Part shown: one piece after another, positions 46,255-58,176 of the stretch
Layout of the letters: every line of letters begins with the position of its first letter
Position numbering within the stretch: the first letter of the stretch is position 1
Origin: Vigna angularis
Taxonomy: Eukaryota; Streptophyta; Magnoliopsida; Fabales; Fabaceae
NCBI RefSeq assembly: GCF_016808095.1
Contig: NC_068974.1
Location: 5,704,001 to 5,768,000, forward strand
Reading direction: 5' to 3'
Length of the DNA stretch: 64,000 nt
The notes under the pieces: generated by a model
Seen by the model: only the letters and a program-made list of their open reading frames with translations
Told to the model about the DNA's origin: nothing
Databases searched by the model: none
Made by a program: the position numbers and the translations under genes

Positions 46255-47290
46255 TTAAAACAAAGCCAGCACCGAACGACCAAAACTCAAATTGGACGAA
46301 CGCGTTTTTAAAACAAAATACCATCCGGATGAGCGAGTGGTTGAGAAGGGGAGCGACCTGGACGAACGGTAAATAAAGAGGAGTGATCTGCAGGAGCGAG
46401 CTGTAGATGAGCGAGCGTTTTAAAAAAAACATTACTGTTTGGACGAGCGCCTGAATAAGCTATTTGCCGAACGTTGTTTTCTGCTGGGCCGAACGCACAC
46501 ACCGAACGTTGAGGCTAGGAAACACCGAACGTCCTAAATGAACGAATTGCCGAACGGGCGAATAGTGAACGCTTAAGCATGACCGAACGGTTGAGGTCGA
46601 GGACGAACGTACAATGAACCGAGACGAACGTCCGTGATATTATTTAATAAAGAACGAACGTTCGCATGCAGGGGAAGGAACCGATCGTAAAAAAGAAGCG
46701 AACGAACAGTAGCTTAGTGTAGAGAAGCCGAACGGTTGGGGATGAGAATTGCCGAACGATTGTGGTCAAGGATGAACGTCCTAAAGGACTGAGACGAACG
46801 TCTGTGATATTGGTCATGAAGAACGAACGGTAAAGGACGAATGGTCTGCTTAGGATAGAGGACGAACGATCAGCGAAAGGGTGAGGACGAACGGTCGCGC
46901 AAAGCAGTGGACGAACGGTAAGGCAAGGGCGAGGACGAACGGCAGAGGACGAACGGTCGCGCAAGGGCGAGGACGAACGTCCTAAAGAACCGAATGGCCG
47001 AACGGTCGAATAGTGGACTCTTGAGAACGACCGAACGGTTGAAGCTGAAAATTGTCGAACGTCCTAAAGGTAAGTATGGACGACCGTTCGAATAAGGCAA
47101 AGTAGGAATGGTGGAGGACGAACGTTCGTGAAAGTTAAAGGACGAACGGTTGCATGCACAGTTGATGGCGAACGGTCGCGTAGGATACAGTAAGGACATT
47201 TGAAAGGGGAGAAAACGAACGCGTACGGTGCAGGACGAACGCTTATGGTCACGCATGGGAGAGGACGGAGCCGAACGTGAGAGGACGAAC
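46255..47290 (+). repeat. Dispersed GACGAACG(G/T) motif array in the 5' LTR
   Basis: Motifs such as GGACGAACGGTCG, CCGAACGGTTG and GACGAACGTCC occur several dozen times at irregular spacing over about 1 kb, all CpG-rich. The same array is at 55218-56255 in the 3' LTR. It is not a regular tandem repeat. Confidence 0.85.
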
Positions 47291-47591
47291 GCTCTTTTAT
47301 TTTTTATTTTCATTTTTATTTTTTATTATTTGTTTTTTTTACTTTTTATTTTTATTTTTATTTGACACTCATGATGAAAATAAAATAAATCTAGTGGTCA
47401 ATCCGGACGAAATTGGGTGTTGACACCTGCCCCTCTTTACTTAGATATTGCTCAATAATATGAAAATTTTGAATTTTCGTATTATTGGAGTAAAAGCTAA
47501 GTGAAGAAAGAAACACTAATTTCGTCTGGATTTCAAAATGGACAATGAACAATAGGAGAATTTAAAACAAAAATGAACAAGGCTAAAAGAA

Positions 47592-48862
47592 TTGAGGTGT
47601 GTAGACATTGCGGAGGGTGTAACAACCCTATGGATGAAGTGGATGAGGTGTACAAACCTCGTGGAGGGTGTCGTAACCCTATGGATGAATGAATGAGGTG
47701 TACAAACCTCGTGGAGGGTGTCGTAACTCTATGGATGAATGAATGAGGTGTCCAAACCTCGTGGAGGGTGTCGTAACCCTATGGATGAATGAATGAGGTG
47801 TGCAAACCTCGTGGAGGGTGTCGTAACCCTATGGATGAAGTGAATGACGTGTCCAAACCTCGTGGAGGGTGTCGTAACCCTATGGATGAAGTGAATGAGG
47901 TGTCCAAACCTCGTGGAGGGTGTCGTAACCCTATGGATGAAGTGAATGAGGTGTCCAAACCTCGTGGAGGGTGTCGTAACCCTATGGATGAAGTGAATGA
48001 GGTGTCCCAACCTCGTGGAGGGTGTCGCAACCCTATGGATGAAGTGAATGAGGTGTCCAAACCTCGTGGAGGGTGTCGTAACCCTATGGATGAAGTGAAT
48101 GAGGTGTCCAAACCTCGTGGAGGGTGTCGCAACCCTATGGATGAAGTGAATGAGGTGTCCAAACCTCGTGGAGGGTGTCGTAACCCTATGGATGAAGTGA
48201 ATGAGGTGTCCAAACCTCGTGGAGGGTGTCGTAACCCTATGGATGAAGTGAATGAGGTGTCCAAACCTCATGGAGGGTGTCGTAATCCTATGGATGAAGT
48301 GAATGAGGTGTCCAAACCTCGTGGAGGGTGTCGTAACCCTATGGATGAAGTGAATGAGGTGTCCAAACCTCGTGGAGGGTGTCGCAACCCTATGGATGAA
48401 GTGAATGAGGTGTCCAAACCTCGTGGAGGGTGTCGTAACCCTATGGATAAAGTGAATGAGGTGTCCAAACCTCGTGGAGGGTGTCGTAACCCTATGGATG
48501 AAGTGAATGAGGTGTCCAAACCTCATGGAGGGTGTCGTAACCCTATGGATGAAGTGAATGAGGTGTCAAAACCTCGTGGAGGGTGTCGTAACCCTATGGA
48601 TGAAGTGAATGAGGTGTCCAAACCTCGTGGAAGGTGTCGTAACCCTATGGATGAAGTGAATGAGGTGTTCAAACCTCGTGTAGGGTGTCGTAACCCTATG
48701 GATGAAGTGAACGAGGTGTCCAAACCTCGTGGAGGGTGTCGCAACCCTATGGATGGGTGAATGAATGAGGTGTACAAACCTCGTGGAGGGTGTCGTAACC
48801 CTATGGATGAAGTGAATGAGGTGTCCAAACCTCGTGGAGGGTGTCGTAACCATATGGATGAA
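47592..48862 (+). repeat. 51-bp tandem array, about 25 copies
   Basis: The unit is ATGGATGAAGTGAATGAGG, then TGTCCAAACCTCGTGGAGGG, then TGTCGTAACCCT. Copies are 95-100 percent alike in the centre; a few at the edges carry GAATGAATGAGG and a different length. Because 51 is a multiple of three, long frames are open on both strands; the plus frame would give a 17-aa repeat MDEVNEVSKPRGGCRNP. No start context or domain supports translation. The array lies just inside the 5' LTR. Confidence 0.97.
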
Positions 48863-51159
48863 TGATTTGAGTTTGATTGTTGGGCTCGACCATTGCCTTG
48901 TAGAGGGCCGAGATACCAATGACAGAAAGTAAAATGTTTGATTGTTTTGAATTTGAAATTTTTGAATTTGTTGAAATATTGAGATGTTGAAATTTTTTTT
49001 TTTTGATTTTTTTTTTGATAGAAATGAGTGTCCATTTTTATTTTTTTGAAATGAGAAACATGGTTGATGTAAATTTGGAAATTACAGGAGAAAGCTTCGA
49101 TGCATGTTGATTTTTTTTGTCTTTTTGAAAGAAGAAGATTTGATGAATATTCACGAAAACAAATTCAAAGTTGATGAAAATTTGTACATGATGTTGACTT
49201 GTGATTTTTTTGTTTTTTGTTTTACTGGATGATTATGAAACTATGACACTTTTTTTTTATTGAGTCAATTTGTTTTCTTTGAAATCATCAAATTTATGAA
49301 GATTTAGACCTTCATTTTATTTTTACGATGGATGTTAAATTCTAAAAGTCAAATGTTCAAACTTGTGCGCTCAACATTTTGTTTTGAAACATCAGTGTAT
49401 GCATGCCTGATATCAAGGGTTGGGACAAATGTGTGGAGGATGATTGGAAGGATTTGGGGAGTACCGGGTTGGCTACTTGGGCCTCTTACTCCTTAAAACA
49501 GTTACACATGCCAATGTAAGGTAGTAGATACTCAGAAGCTGCTCCAGTTTGGAGCATGGTAAAAAGATAGGTATGGACAAATGTATTTGAGAATATCATG
49601 TGAGATTTACAAATTGCCCCATTTTTTGTTGTGATGGATTTTTGAAGTTCGGGGTGAACCAAGATCATGCGAGGCCCGAGAAGGGATGCCCCGGTCTTTG
49701 TATGAGCTTTGAATATTTAGATGAAAGATTAACAAAGACGCCCAATATTTTGAATGGGTCAAAACACATGAAATTCACAGAGTTGTCCCTAGTTTTGGGT
49801 ATGAGTCAATTAAGCGAGGTTCAAAAAGAGGTTGCCCCCCACTTTGGGTTTACGAATGATAAGATGGACTCGAAATCATACAAAGCCCCAAAGTGTCTGC
49901 CCCTATTTTGAGGGTGGATCTATGAATTTCAGTGCGGAAAAATCTGAGAGGCCTAACAAGGGATACCCCGGTCTTGGTACGAACTTTGAAACTCACATAG
50001 TTTCCCTGGTTTTGAAGAATAGGCGAAAAGGTTATGAAAAACTTACAAAGTTGCCTCAAGTTTGGGACTCGGGGGGAAAGAATTTGAACGGGATATGAAT
50101 TTGTGATGGATATGGAAAGGATTGGCTTGAAAGGATTGCCCCAATTGGCTTGATTTTCCTTCATATAATTTTGATCAATAGGGAGTTCCCTTCATCCGAG
50201 GACATTTATTTATTTTTTTTTGACTGCATTGTTAGTCATTTTGTCTTGTCTCGAAAATTGAACTTTATGAAAATTTAAGCAACCATTATTCAATCTGCGT
50301 GGACTTTTATTGGGCTTGTAATGTGGCTTGGGCTAAAGGGTATTGAAAGAAAAGATATAAAGGCTCAAATACATGTTTGTGGGTTATTTGAAACAAGAGT
50401 TACCATCTGCACCTTGTATCAGTCATTCGTCAAAATTGTTTTGACTATTTTGCCCTTTCTTAAATTTCATTCTTTGTTTGCCATTACTTTGTGATTCTTT
50501 CCATTTTTGCTTCACTTTTGAGGAATTCTCTTCATTTGATCATTAAGTGTGTTTTTTCATGCAATTTGAGTCGACTTCTACTGTGATGGTAACCCTTTTT
50601 TGGGTAAAATTTGAAAAGAAATTTCTTATTGGCTCAAATTTGGTATCAAATGATATATTTTTGTTTTTTTTTTTTGGATGAAGAAAGATGGTCACACATC
50701 ATTTCAAATTTTGATTGCTTTATTTTCACAAGATTAATTAGGAGACAAGATTAAATGATCTCAACAAGAGTCATTTTTTTTTGTCATAACGGATTCCAGG
50801 ATCTCCCAAATGAAAGCTAGTGGAGGTAATGGAAAATCTGCCCCAGTGTAAAACTTTGTGTTTATTATTTGGGCTCAAGAACATGATTTGGTCAATCTCC
50901 GGTTTAGTGGAGGTTGAAGGATGATGTTTTCAAGCAATGCGCACACAGATATCTCTTAAGAAAATGTGACTTGATCATTTGACTCTAGGAGATTATGACA
51001 TCTCTTACACAATTTTTTTGAAATCTCATAAAATGGATGATTTGCATTGAAAATAATTGAATCAAATTTTGCGTATTTTTTGGTTTTATGCATGAAGAAA
51101 AGTAATATGAAATGAAAATGATGATATTAGTTGAAAAACAGATTTTTTTTTTGTTTTAG
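48863..51159 (+). other. Non-coding interior of the large LTR element
   Basis: AT-rich DNA with poly-T runs, no retroviral domains and only short frames. A diverged internal duplication is visible at about 49650-49730 and 49920-50000 (GAAGGGATGCCCCGGTCTTTG against ACAAGGGATACCCCGGTCTT with similar text before and after). Confidence 0.6.
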
Positions 51160-51164
51160 AGAAA

Positions 51165-51865
51165 ATTAAGTTTGGTGGCCAGTATGAAAACTGGGCTTTG
51201 TGGGCTAGTGTGAGCTGGGCTTAGGGAGCCAATGTGAGCTGGGCTTAGGGAGCCAGTGTGAAAACTGGGCTTGGGAGCCAGTGTGAAAACTAGGCTTGGT
51301 GGCCAGTGTGAAAACTGGGCTTGGGAGCAAGTGTGAGCTGGGCTTAGGTGGCCAGTGTGGGAACTGGGCTTTTATGGGCCAGTGTAGGAACTGGGCTTTT
51401 GTGGGCCAGTGTAGGAACTGGGCTTTTGTGGGCCAGTGTAGGAACTGGGCTTTTATGGGCCAGTGTAGGAACTGGGCTTTTATGGGCCAGTGTAGGAACT
51501 GGGCTTTTATGAGCTAGTGTAGGAACTGGGCTTTTGTGGGCCAGTGTAGGAACTGGGCTTTTATGAGCCAGTGTAGGAACTGGGCTTTTGTGGGCCAATG
51601 TAGGAACTGGGCTTTTGTGGGCCAGTGTAGGAACTGGGCTTTTATGGGCCAGTGTAGGAACTGGGCTTTTGTGGGCCAATGTAGGAACTGGGCTTTTGTG
51701 GGCCAGTGTAGGAACTGGGCTTTTATGGGCCAGTGTAGGAACTGGGCTTTTATGGGCCAGTGTAGTAACTGGGCTTTTGTGGGCCAGTGTAGGAACTGGG
51801 CTTTTGTGGGCCAGTGTAGGAACTGGGCTTTTATGGGCCAGTGTAGGAACTGGGCTTTCTTGGAA
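51165..51865 (+). repeat. 27-bp tandem array, about 25 copies
   Basis: The unit GGGCCAGTGTAGGAACTGGG + CTTTT(A/G)T is regular from 51356 on. Before that, diverged units (GGAGCCAGTGTGAAAACTGG, AGTGTGAGCTGGGCTTAGG) lead in. It is in phase with codons (9-aa repeat GQCRNWAF(M/V)), so frames are open on both strands without evidence of translation. Confidence 0.97.
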
Positions 51866-52487
51866 TGATTCCGAGACAAAATTAATTATGAATTCAAACT
51901 TTATTTATTTATTTATCAATTTTTTTTCTTCTTTTCTTTTTTTTTATCAAAAGAAACATGACACATTTATAGAAAGAAAAAGACTGACAGACAAACTTGA
52001 ACAATTAATCTCCCTTTTGTGCCTTATCGAGGGTTGAGTGACTAAAGTTCTAAAGCCAAATATATGCACTCACAAGGATAGCTTCCTAATCCTTAAATCA
52101 AGGCCACTAGAGCTATGGCTCTTTTCACTGTTTCTCCACAACAGTCAAAGTAATCAACTAGATGTGGAGACACAAATGAAGAGAACAGACTCTAGCTGGA
52201 GTTCTCACGATAGCCAGACAGGAAGTACATCCTAGAGTGACACCGCTACACAACCCCTATATTTCTAAGTTGCGCTCAGACCCGGGTATAAGGCCTCACT
52301 CATGATATGCATATGTGTAGAGGGAAATTATAATGTAAAACAACAATTGCAAAAATAAACACAAATAAGTAGACATGTCAAACATAGATAAGGAAAAAGG
52401 GAATAAAAACATAATGAAAAACCACATCGAATTCGCTTATCTAATTAAATGGCCTGACTCTCTGACATCCCCAGTGGAGTCGCCATC
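51866..52487 (+). other. 3' untranslated zone and polypurine-side boundary of the large LTR element
   Basis: A T-rich stretch and mixed sequence end in CCCAGTGGAGTCGCCATC directly before the 3' LTR. No coding domain was seen. Confidence 0.6.
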
Positions 52488-55400
52488 TGTCGCAACCAGG
52501 AAATCGCGACGGGACGACGATCCGAAAAAGAAAAAAGAATTTTGAAAAAAGAGATTGGAGTCGCCACCATAGTTTATTCTGGAAAACTACGGAAAAACCA
52601 TAAAATGATAAGGCATGGTCTGCGAAAAATGAGATTCTAAGTTCGGGAGTCGGTTACGTGTAGGGAAGGTATTAGCACCCTACAACGCCTGCCTTAAGGC
52701 AGTACCTTTAATTAAACATGCAAATATGATGTGGTTTTCAAAATGTTTAACTTTCCCTTAAAATAAAACTCTAAAGAAACAATCAATATTTTTTTTGTTT
52801 TTTGGGCCCGACAAGGATTGACCTTGCTCCTACATATTCTCATTCAGAATGAGAAATCAGGGTTCCGTAGTTCATTATGAAATTGTTTGAGAAATTTGCT
52901 TGAAGAAATTGATTTTGGATTTTTGGGGAAATGAACCTGACAAGGACTGGCCTTGCTCCTACGTATCTCCACTTTTGATGGAAAATCAAGGATCACGTAG
53001 TTCTGGCAAGGCGATTGTTTGTTGTTTGAAAATGTTGATGTTTTTAGTTTTTGAAGATTTTATATTTTTTTTTATATTTTTTTATTTAGGAGAATGAAAA
53101 GGTTTTTAGCACAAGGACGATGCGTGCGATCACACATGTGCCTAAACCTTTAAAACATATTTTTGTAATTTTATTTAAAAGAGAGAAAAGGTTTTTGGCA
53201 CAAGGACGATGCGTGCGATCACACATGTGCCTAAACCTTTAAAACATATTTTTGGGATTTTGAAGAAAGAGAAAAGGTTTTTGGCACAAGGACGATGCGT
53301 GCGATCACACATGTGCCTAAACCTTTAAAACATATTTTTATTATTTTTATTTTTTGTATTTTGTATTTTTCTTTTTATCTTTAATTTTTATATTTTAGTT
53401 TTCTTTTTATTTTTTATGAACAAATTTGACAAAACATAAGATACAAATACATAACCACATATGAAAATAAAACAATCAAGTAAAAGAAAAAATATTAAAG
53501 AGCATAAAACAAAATAACCAATAAGCATAAAGGTGTAGAGATAAAAACCAGAGGTGTGCGGAGTAAAATTGAAGTTCCTTTGCTTGGGCCAAAGCTGTCA
53601 GGGGTGTGAAGATGAAAACAGAAGTACATCCTGAAACGTGTGTCAGATCCAATTCCCCTTTCCTTTTTTTTTTATTTTGTTTGCACATAATGGGCTTAAG
53701 TCCAAACGAAAACGGGGTGTGAAACATGAAACCGTGGGTGCAGATAAAGCTCCTTCTCTTTTTTTATTTTTTTTTTGTTTAAGGGTTTGGATGGGTCTGA
53801 GTCCAGTGGATGCGGGGTGCGCGGGTGAGAAAACAGGGGGTGCGTGAAGGAGGAAAACATTATTATTATTTTTATTTGTTTTTTTTAGAGTGACTTAGGT
53901 CAGAAAAATAAAATAGTCTCAAAGCTTTTTTCCTTGGTTCAGCAAACCTCCGCGCCAGACCAAAGAGAGACCCAGGGTCTCTTTCCTCTTCCAACAGCTC
54001 GCCGGCGTCCCAACCGGAAATGGCCACCTCACTCCAGCCAGCGTCGTCGCCACTTCCGATGCCCATGGACGAGACCACCACCGGTCGCCGCTCCAAGCTC
54101 CCTTTCTCTTCTTCTCACGCGGGAGGTTTGCACCGGATTGATACTGGCTGCCGCCGTCTCCGAGACTGTCACTGCCGAGCCCCGATGACTGACCACTGCT
54201 GCCACTGCCAAGCCCCGATCCAGCCGCCACGACGAAACGACCTCCACAGGGGGTCCTCTCTCCGGTCCACGACTCCGCCGACAACGCCACCCGGGCCGCC
54301 ACGGTCTCGGATCCCCCTGGTACAAACGACGACCCTGGTCTTTGGGATTCTTAGTGGTTAATGGATGGATATAGGCCATGGGCGTTGACAGAATGGAGGA
54401 ATCAGCTGAAGCATATTTGGTTTTCTGTTTGTTGGGGTGAATTGGTTTTGGAGGGTATGGTTTTGTTGAGTGAGTGGGTTTTTCTTGTGAGAGTTGAAGA
54501 TGATTGAATTTGAATTTGAAGGTGGATGATGAGAATGGAGGAGATGAAGGGGCTGACCGTGAGTTGTTGGCTGTGATAGTGGGTGCTCGAGGGTGGCTGT
54601 GACAGTGGGTGAATATGGGTGAAGATGATGACTGGGTGAGGATAGGTGGTGGCCGTGAGGTGTTGGTAGTGGCCGAGTATAAGGTGGTTTTAGATGAAAA
54701 TGGTGAAGTTGGTCGTGGGGTGGTATGGATGATGATGTTAGGTTGATGGAGGGGAAGGAAGAAAGGTGTTGGCCGTGGGGGTAAGGTGAAGATGATGATA
54801 TGGGAAACAGTATATGGATGAAGATGGGAGTGAGTTCACGGGTGTTGGAGCTGATGGAGAGTGGTCAGAGGTGAATGATGAATGAAGATGATAATCTTGG
54901 GGTTTAGTGTTGGAGGTAATGGATGTTGGAAGTGAAATGGAATGGTTGTTGGGATGGTTATGGGTGAAGGTCGTGAGAGGCAAAGGCCCTGGTCAGAGGT
55001 TGAGAGAGTCAGATGAAGATGATGGCTTCCCAGTAGCCGTGGGTATCCCCCTTGCAGTGAAGTTGATGGGCTCCTTAAATTGGCAGAAGGAGCAAACTTT
55101 GTCGGCAGCTTTCATTGGCTCATAGGTGTCGGCAGACTGTTGATAATGGAATCATTAGTTGGAGGGTTGGTGAAGTGGGAAACAAAGATAGTGGGAATAA
55201 TTAAGGGTAGGGTCCCTTTAAAACAAAGCCAGCACCGAACGACCAAAACTCAAATTGGACGAACGCGTTTTTAAAACAAAATACCATCCGGATGAGCGAG
55301 TGGTTGAGAAGGGGAGCGACCTGGACGAACGGTAAATAAAGAGGAGTGATCTGCAGGAGCGAGCTGTAGATGAGCGAGCGTTTTAAAAAAAACATTACTG

Positions 55401-56388
55401 TTTGGACAAGCGCCTGAATAAGCTATTTGCCGAACGTTGTTTTCTGCTGGGCCGAACGCACACACCGAACGTTGAGGCTAGGAAACACCGAACGTCCTAA
55501 ATGAACGAATTGCCGAACAGGCGAATAGTGAACGCTTAAGCATGACCGAACGGTTGAGGTCGAGGACGAACGTACAATGAACCGAGACGAACGTCCGTGA
55601 TATTATTTAATAAAGAACGAACGTTCGCATGCAGGGGAAGGAACCGATCGTAAAAAAGAAGCGAACGAACAGTAGCTTAGTGTAGAGAAGCCGAACGGTT
55701 GGGGATGAGAATTGTCGAACGATTGTGGTCAAGGATGAACGTCCTAAAGGACTGAGACGAACGTCTGTGATATTGGTCATGAAGAACGAACGGTAAAGGA
55801 CGAATGGTCTGCTTAGGATAGAGGACGAACGATCAGCGAAAGGGTGAGGACGAACGGTCGCGCAAAGCAGTGGACGAACGGTAAGGCAAGGGCGAGGACG
55901 AACGGCAGAGGACGAACGGTCGCGCAAGGGCGAGGACGAACGTCCTAAAGAACCGAATGGTCGAACGGTCGAATAGTGGACTCTTGAGAACGACCGAACG
56001 GTTGAAGCTGAAAATTGTCGAACGTCCTAAAGGTAAGTATGGACGACCGTTCGAATAAGGAAAAGTAGGAATGGTGGAGGACGAACGTTCGTGAAAGTTA
56101 AAGGACGAACAGTTGCATGCACAGTTGATGGCGAACGGTCGCGTAGGATACAGTAAGGACATTTGAAAGGGGAGAAAACGAACGCGTACGGTGCAGGACG
56201 AACGCTTATGGTCACGCATGGGAGAGGACGGAGCCGAACGTGAGAGGACGAACGCTCTTTTATTTTTTATTTTCATTTTTATTTTTTATTATTTGTTTTT
56301 TTTACTTTTTATTTTTATTTTTATTTGACACTCATGATGAAAATAAAATAAATCTAGTGGTCAATCCGGACGAAATTGGGTGTTGACA
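52488..56388 (+). repeat. 3' LTR, 3901 bp, of the large LTR element
   Basis: It differs from the 5' LTR by one missing hairpin repeat, one or two small indels and roughly 18 base changes that I could spot by eye, nearly all of them G/A or C/T. Confidence 0.9.
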
Positions 56389-56393
56389 GTGCC

Positions 56394-58166
56394 TACTGTC
56401 ATTGATACTGTTGTTGATAGTGATACTGTCAAATGACAACATTAGCATCGTAAACACTAATGATGTCCCCAATATAACTGAGCATGCTGACACCATAAGG
56501 CATTCTACTCGGCCCAAACGTCCTCCCACATATCTTACAGATTTCCAAACTAATAACATTACTAGATATCCTATTACTAATTTTCTTTCTTATGATAGAC
56601 TATCCTCTAATTTCAAGCACACCATCCTATCCATTTCATCTACCACTGAACCTCACACCTACAAGGAAGCAGCTAAAATACCTCAGTGAACTCAAGCTAT
56701 GCAGGATGAACTCCACGCCTTAGCTAACAATTACACTTAGACCATCACTGACCTTGCCCCGAGAAAAATTGCTATTGGATGTCGTTAGATATACAAAATC
56801 AAACACAAGTCTGACAGATCTATTGATTGTTTTAAAGCTTGCCTTGTAGCTAAGGGCTACACCCAACTTGAAGGATTAGACTACTTGGAGACTTTTGCCC
56901 TTGTTGCCAAATTAACTACTCTACGTCTTCTCCTCCCCATTGCTGCCTCTAACCACTGGATGCTAAAACAACTTGATGTCAACAATGTTTTTCTTCATGG
57001 TGACTTACATGAAGAAGTTTATATGCAACTTCCTCCTGGCTTCACCCACCACAACCCAAATCAAGTGTGCAAGCTTCAAAGATCTCTATATGGGCTCAAG
57101 CAAGCCGGACGATAATGGTATTATGATAAACTTTCCACTTTTCTTTTTTCTAATAATTTACTCGTTCTAATTCTGATCATTCCCTTTTCCTGAAATATGA
57201 TGCTTGCCACACCATTGCCATCTTAATCTACGTTGATGACATTGTTCTTGTGGACAACAACACCACTGAGATACAACATATCACTACTTCCTTTGACAGC
57301 CTATTCCACATCAAAAACTTGGGTGATCTCACCTACTTTCTTGGCTTGGAAGTTGCTCAGAACAATTCTGGAATCCACCTCAGTCAACATAAATACACTC
57401 TTGACCTCCTCAAAGAAGCTGGAATGCTCAATTGCGCCCCTATGCCCACTCTTATGACACATTGTTCTCGTCTAACTAGTCAAGGTGACCTCCTCAATGA
57501 TGAAGATGCATCCTCCTATTGAAGACTCATTGGCCGCCTCATATATCTCACAAATACCAGACCCGACATCATATTCCCTGTTAATAATCCCAGTCAATTT
57601 GTTTCCTCTCCTACCACCCTACATCAACAAGCTGCTCACCGCATCCTTAGATATCTCAAGGAAAGTCTTGTCAATGGCATCCTTCTCCAAAGCAACAACA
57701 CCAATCAGCTCATGATTGGGCCACTTGTCCCAAATTTAGAAAATCTATCACTGGTTACTCCATCTACTTTGGCAATTCAATCATTTTTTGGAAATCTAAA
57801 AAGCAGCAGACCGTTTCCAAAAGCTCTTAAGAAGCTGAGTATCGGGCTTTAGCCACTGTCACCTGTGAATTACAATGGTTGACCTACGTTCTTGACGAGC
57901 TTCGTATTCTCCACATTCAACCTGCTATAGTCTACTATGACAATCGCTCCACTATCTAGATTGCCTCTAATAAAGTCTTCCATGAATGCACCAAACACAT
58001 TGAAATAGATTACCACATTGTAAGGGACAAGCTCAACACCGGCCACTTCAAACTGCTTCCCATTTCCACCACTGAACAAGCAGCTGACCTCCTCACTAAA
58101 CCCCTTGCTCCTGTTGTTTTTAAGTATCTTCGTTCCAAGCTGGAAATGACTAACATCTACTCCCAC
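56394..58166 (+). pseudogene. Copia reverse transcriptase-RNase H relic
   Basis: It resumes the copia pol text after the large insertion: [70 protein letters not shown] (catalytic YVDD at about 57229), then HIKNLGDLTYFLGLEVAQ. RNase H follows (RLIYLTNTRPDI, SITGYSIYFGNS, SSEAEYRAL with a stop inside, TKHIEIDYHIVRDKL, AADLLTKPLA). Many stops and frame changes are present. It ends just before the purine tract at 58168-58176. Confidence 0.9.
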
Positions 58167-58176
58167 CGTGAGGGGA

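Larger units (their letters stand above)
43437..47425 (+). repeat. 5' LTR, 3989 bp, of the large LTR element
   Basis: It is nearly identical to 52488-56388, the main difference being an extra copy of a hairpin repeat at 44046-44370. It contains, in order, a conserved head, the hairpin repeats, an AT-rich stretch, a C/G-rich block that is open in several frames (44950-45400), a G-rich block of GGTG/GATGAAG text (45540-46030) and the GACGAACG-rich zone (46255-47290). The open frames are short, overlap each other and encode nothing I recognise. Confidence 0.9.
43437..56388 (+). mobile_element. Large gag/pol-less LTR retrotransposon (LARD-like, Tat/Ogre-related LTRs)
   Basis: It is bounded by TGTCGCAACC (43437) and GTGTTGACA (56388) with the duplication GTGCC at 43432-43436 and 56389-56393. 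Two LTRs (43437-47425 and 52488-56388) enclose 5062 bp in which no gag, protease, integrase or reverse transcriptase can be seen. The text before the 3' LTR, CCCAGTGGAGTCGCCATC, and the LTR head (GGAGTCGCCACCATAG) are as I recall them from Tat/Ogre-type elements; the lineage is from memory, not searched. Two large tandem arrays fill much of the interior. With no enzymes it must have been mobilised in trans. Confidence 0.92.

Noticed and set aside
46644..47313. Minus-strand Arg/Ser/Phe-rich frames (RDRSSS..., VRPL...)
   Set aside because: They are translations of the GACGAACG motif array read backward; low complexity, with no protein support.
47729..48760. Long open frames of 323, 265 and 161 codons on both strands
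   Set aside because: They are products of a 51-bp tandem unit with no stop in several frames. There is no start context, signal or domain.
51296..52037. Open frames encoding GQCRNWAF-type repeats
   Set aside because: Same cause: a 27-bp tandem unit, open on both strands.
57870..58166. 98-codon minus-strand open frame
   Set aside because: It is antisense to the copia RNase H region, which is clearly coding on the plus strand.
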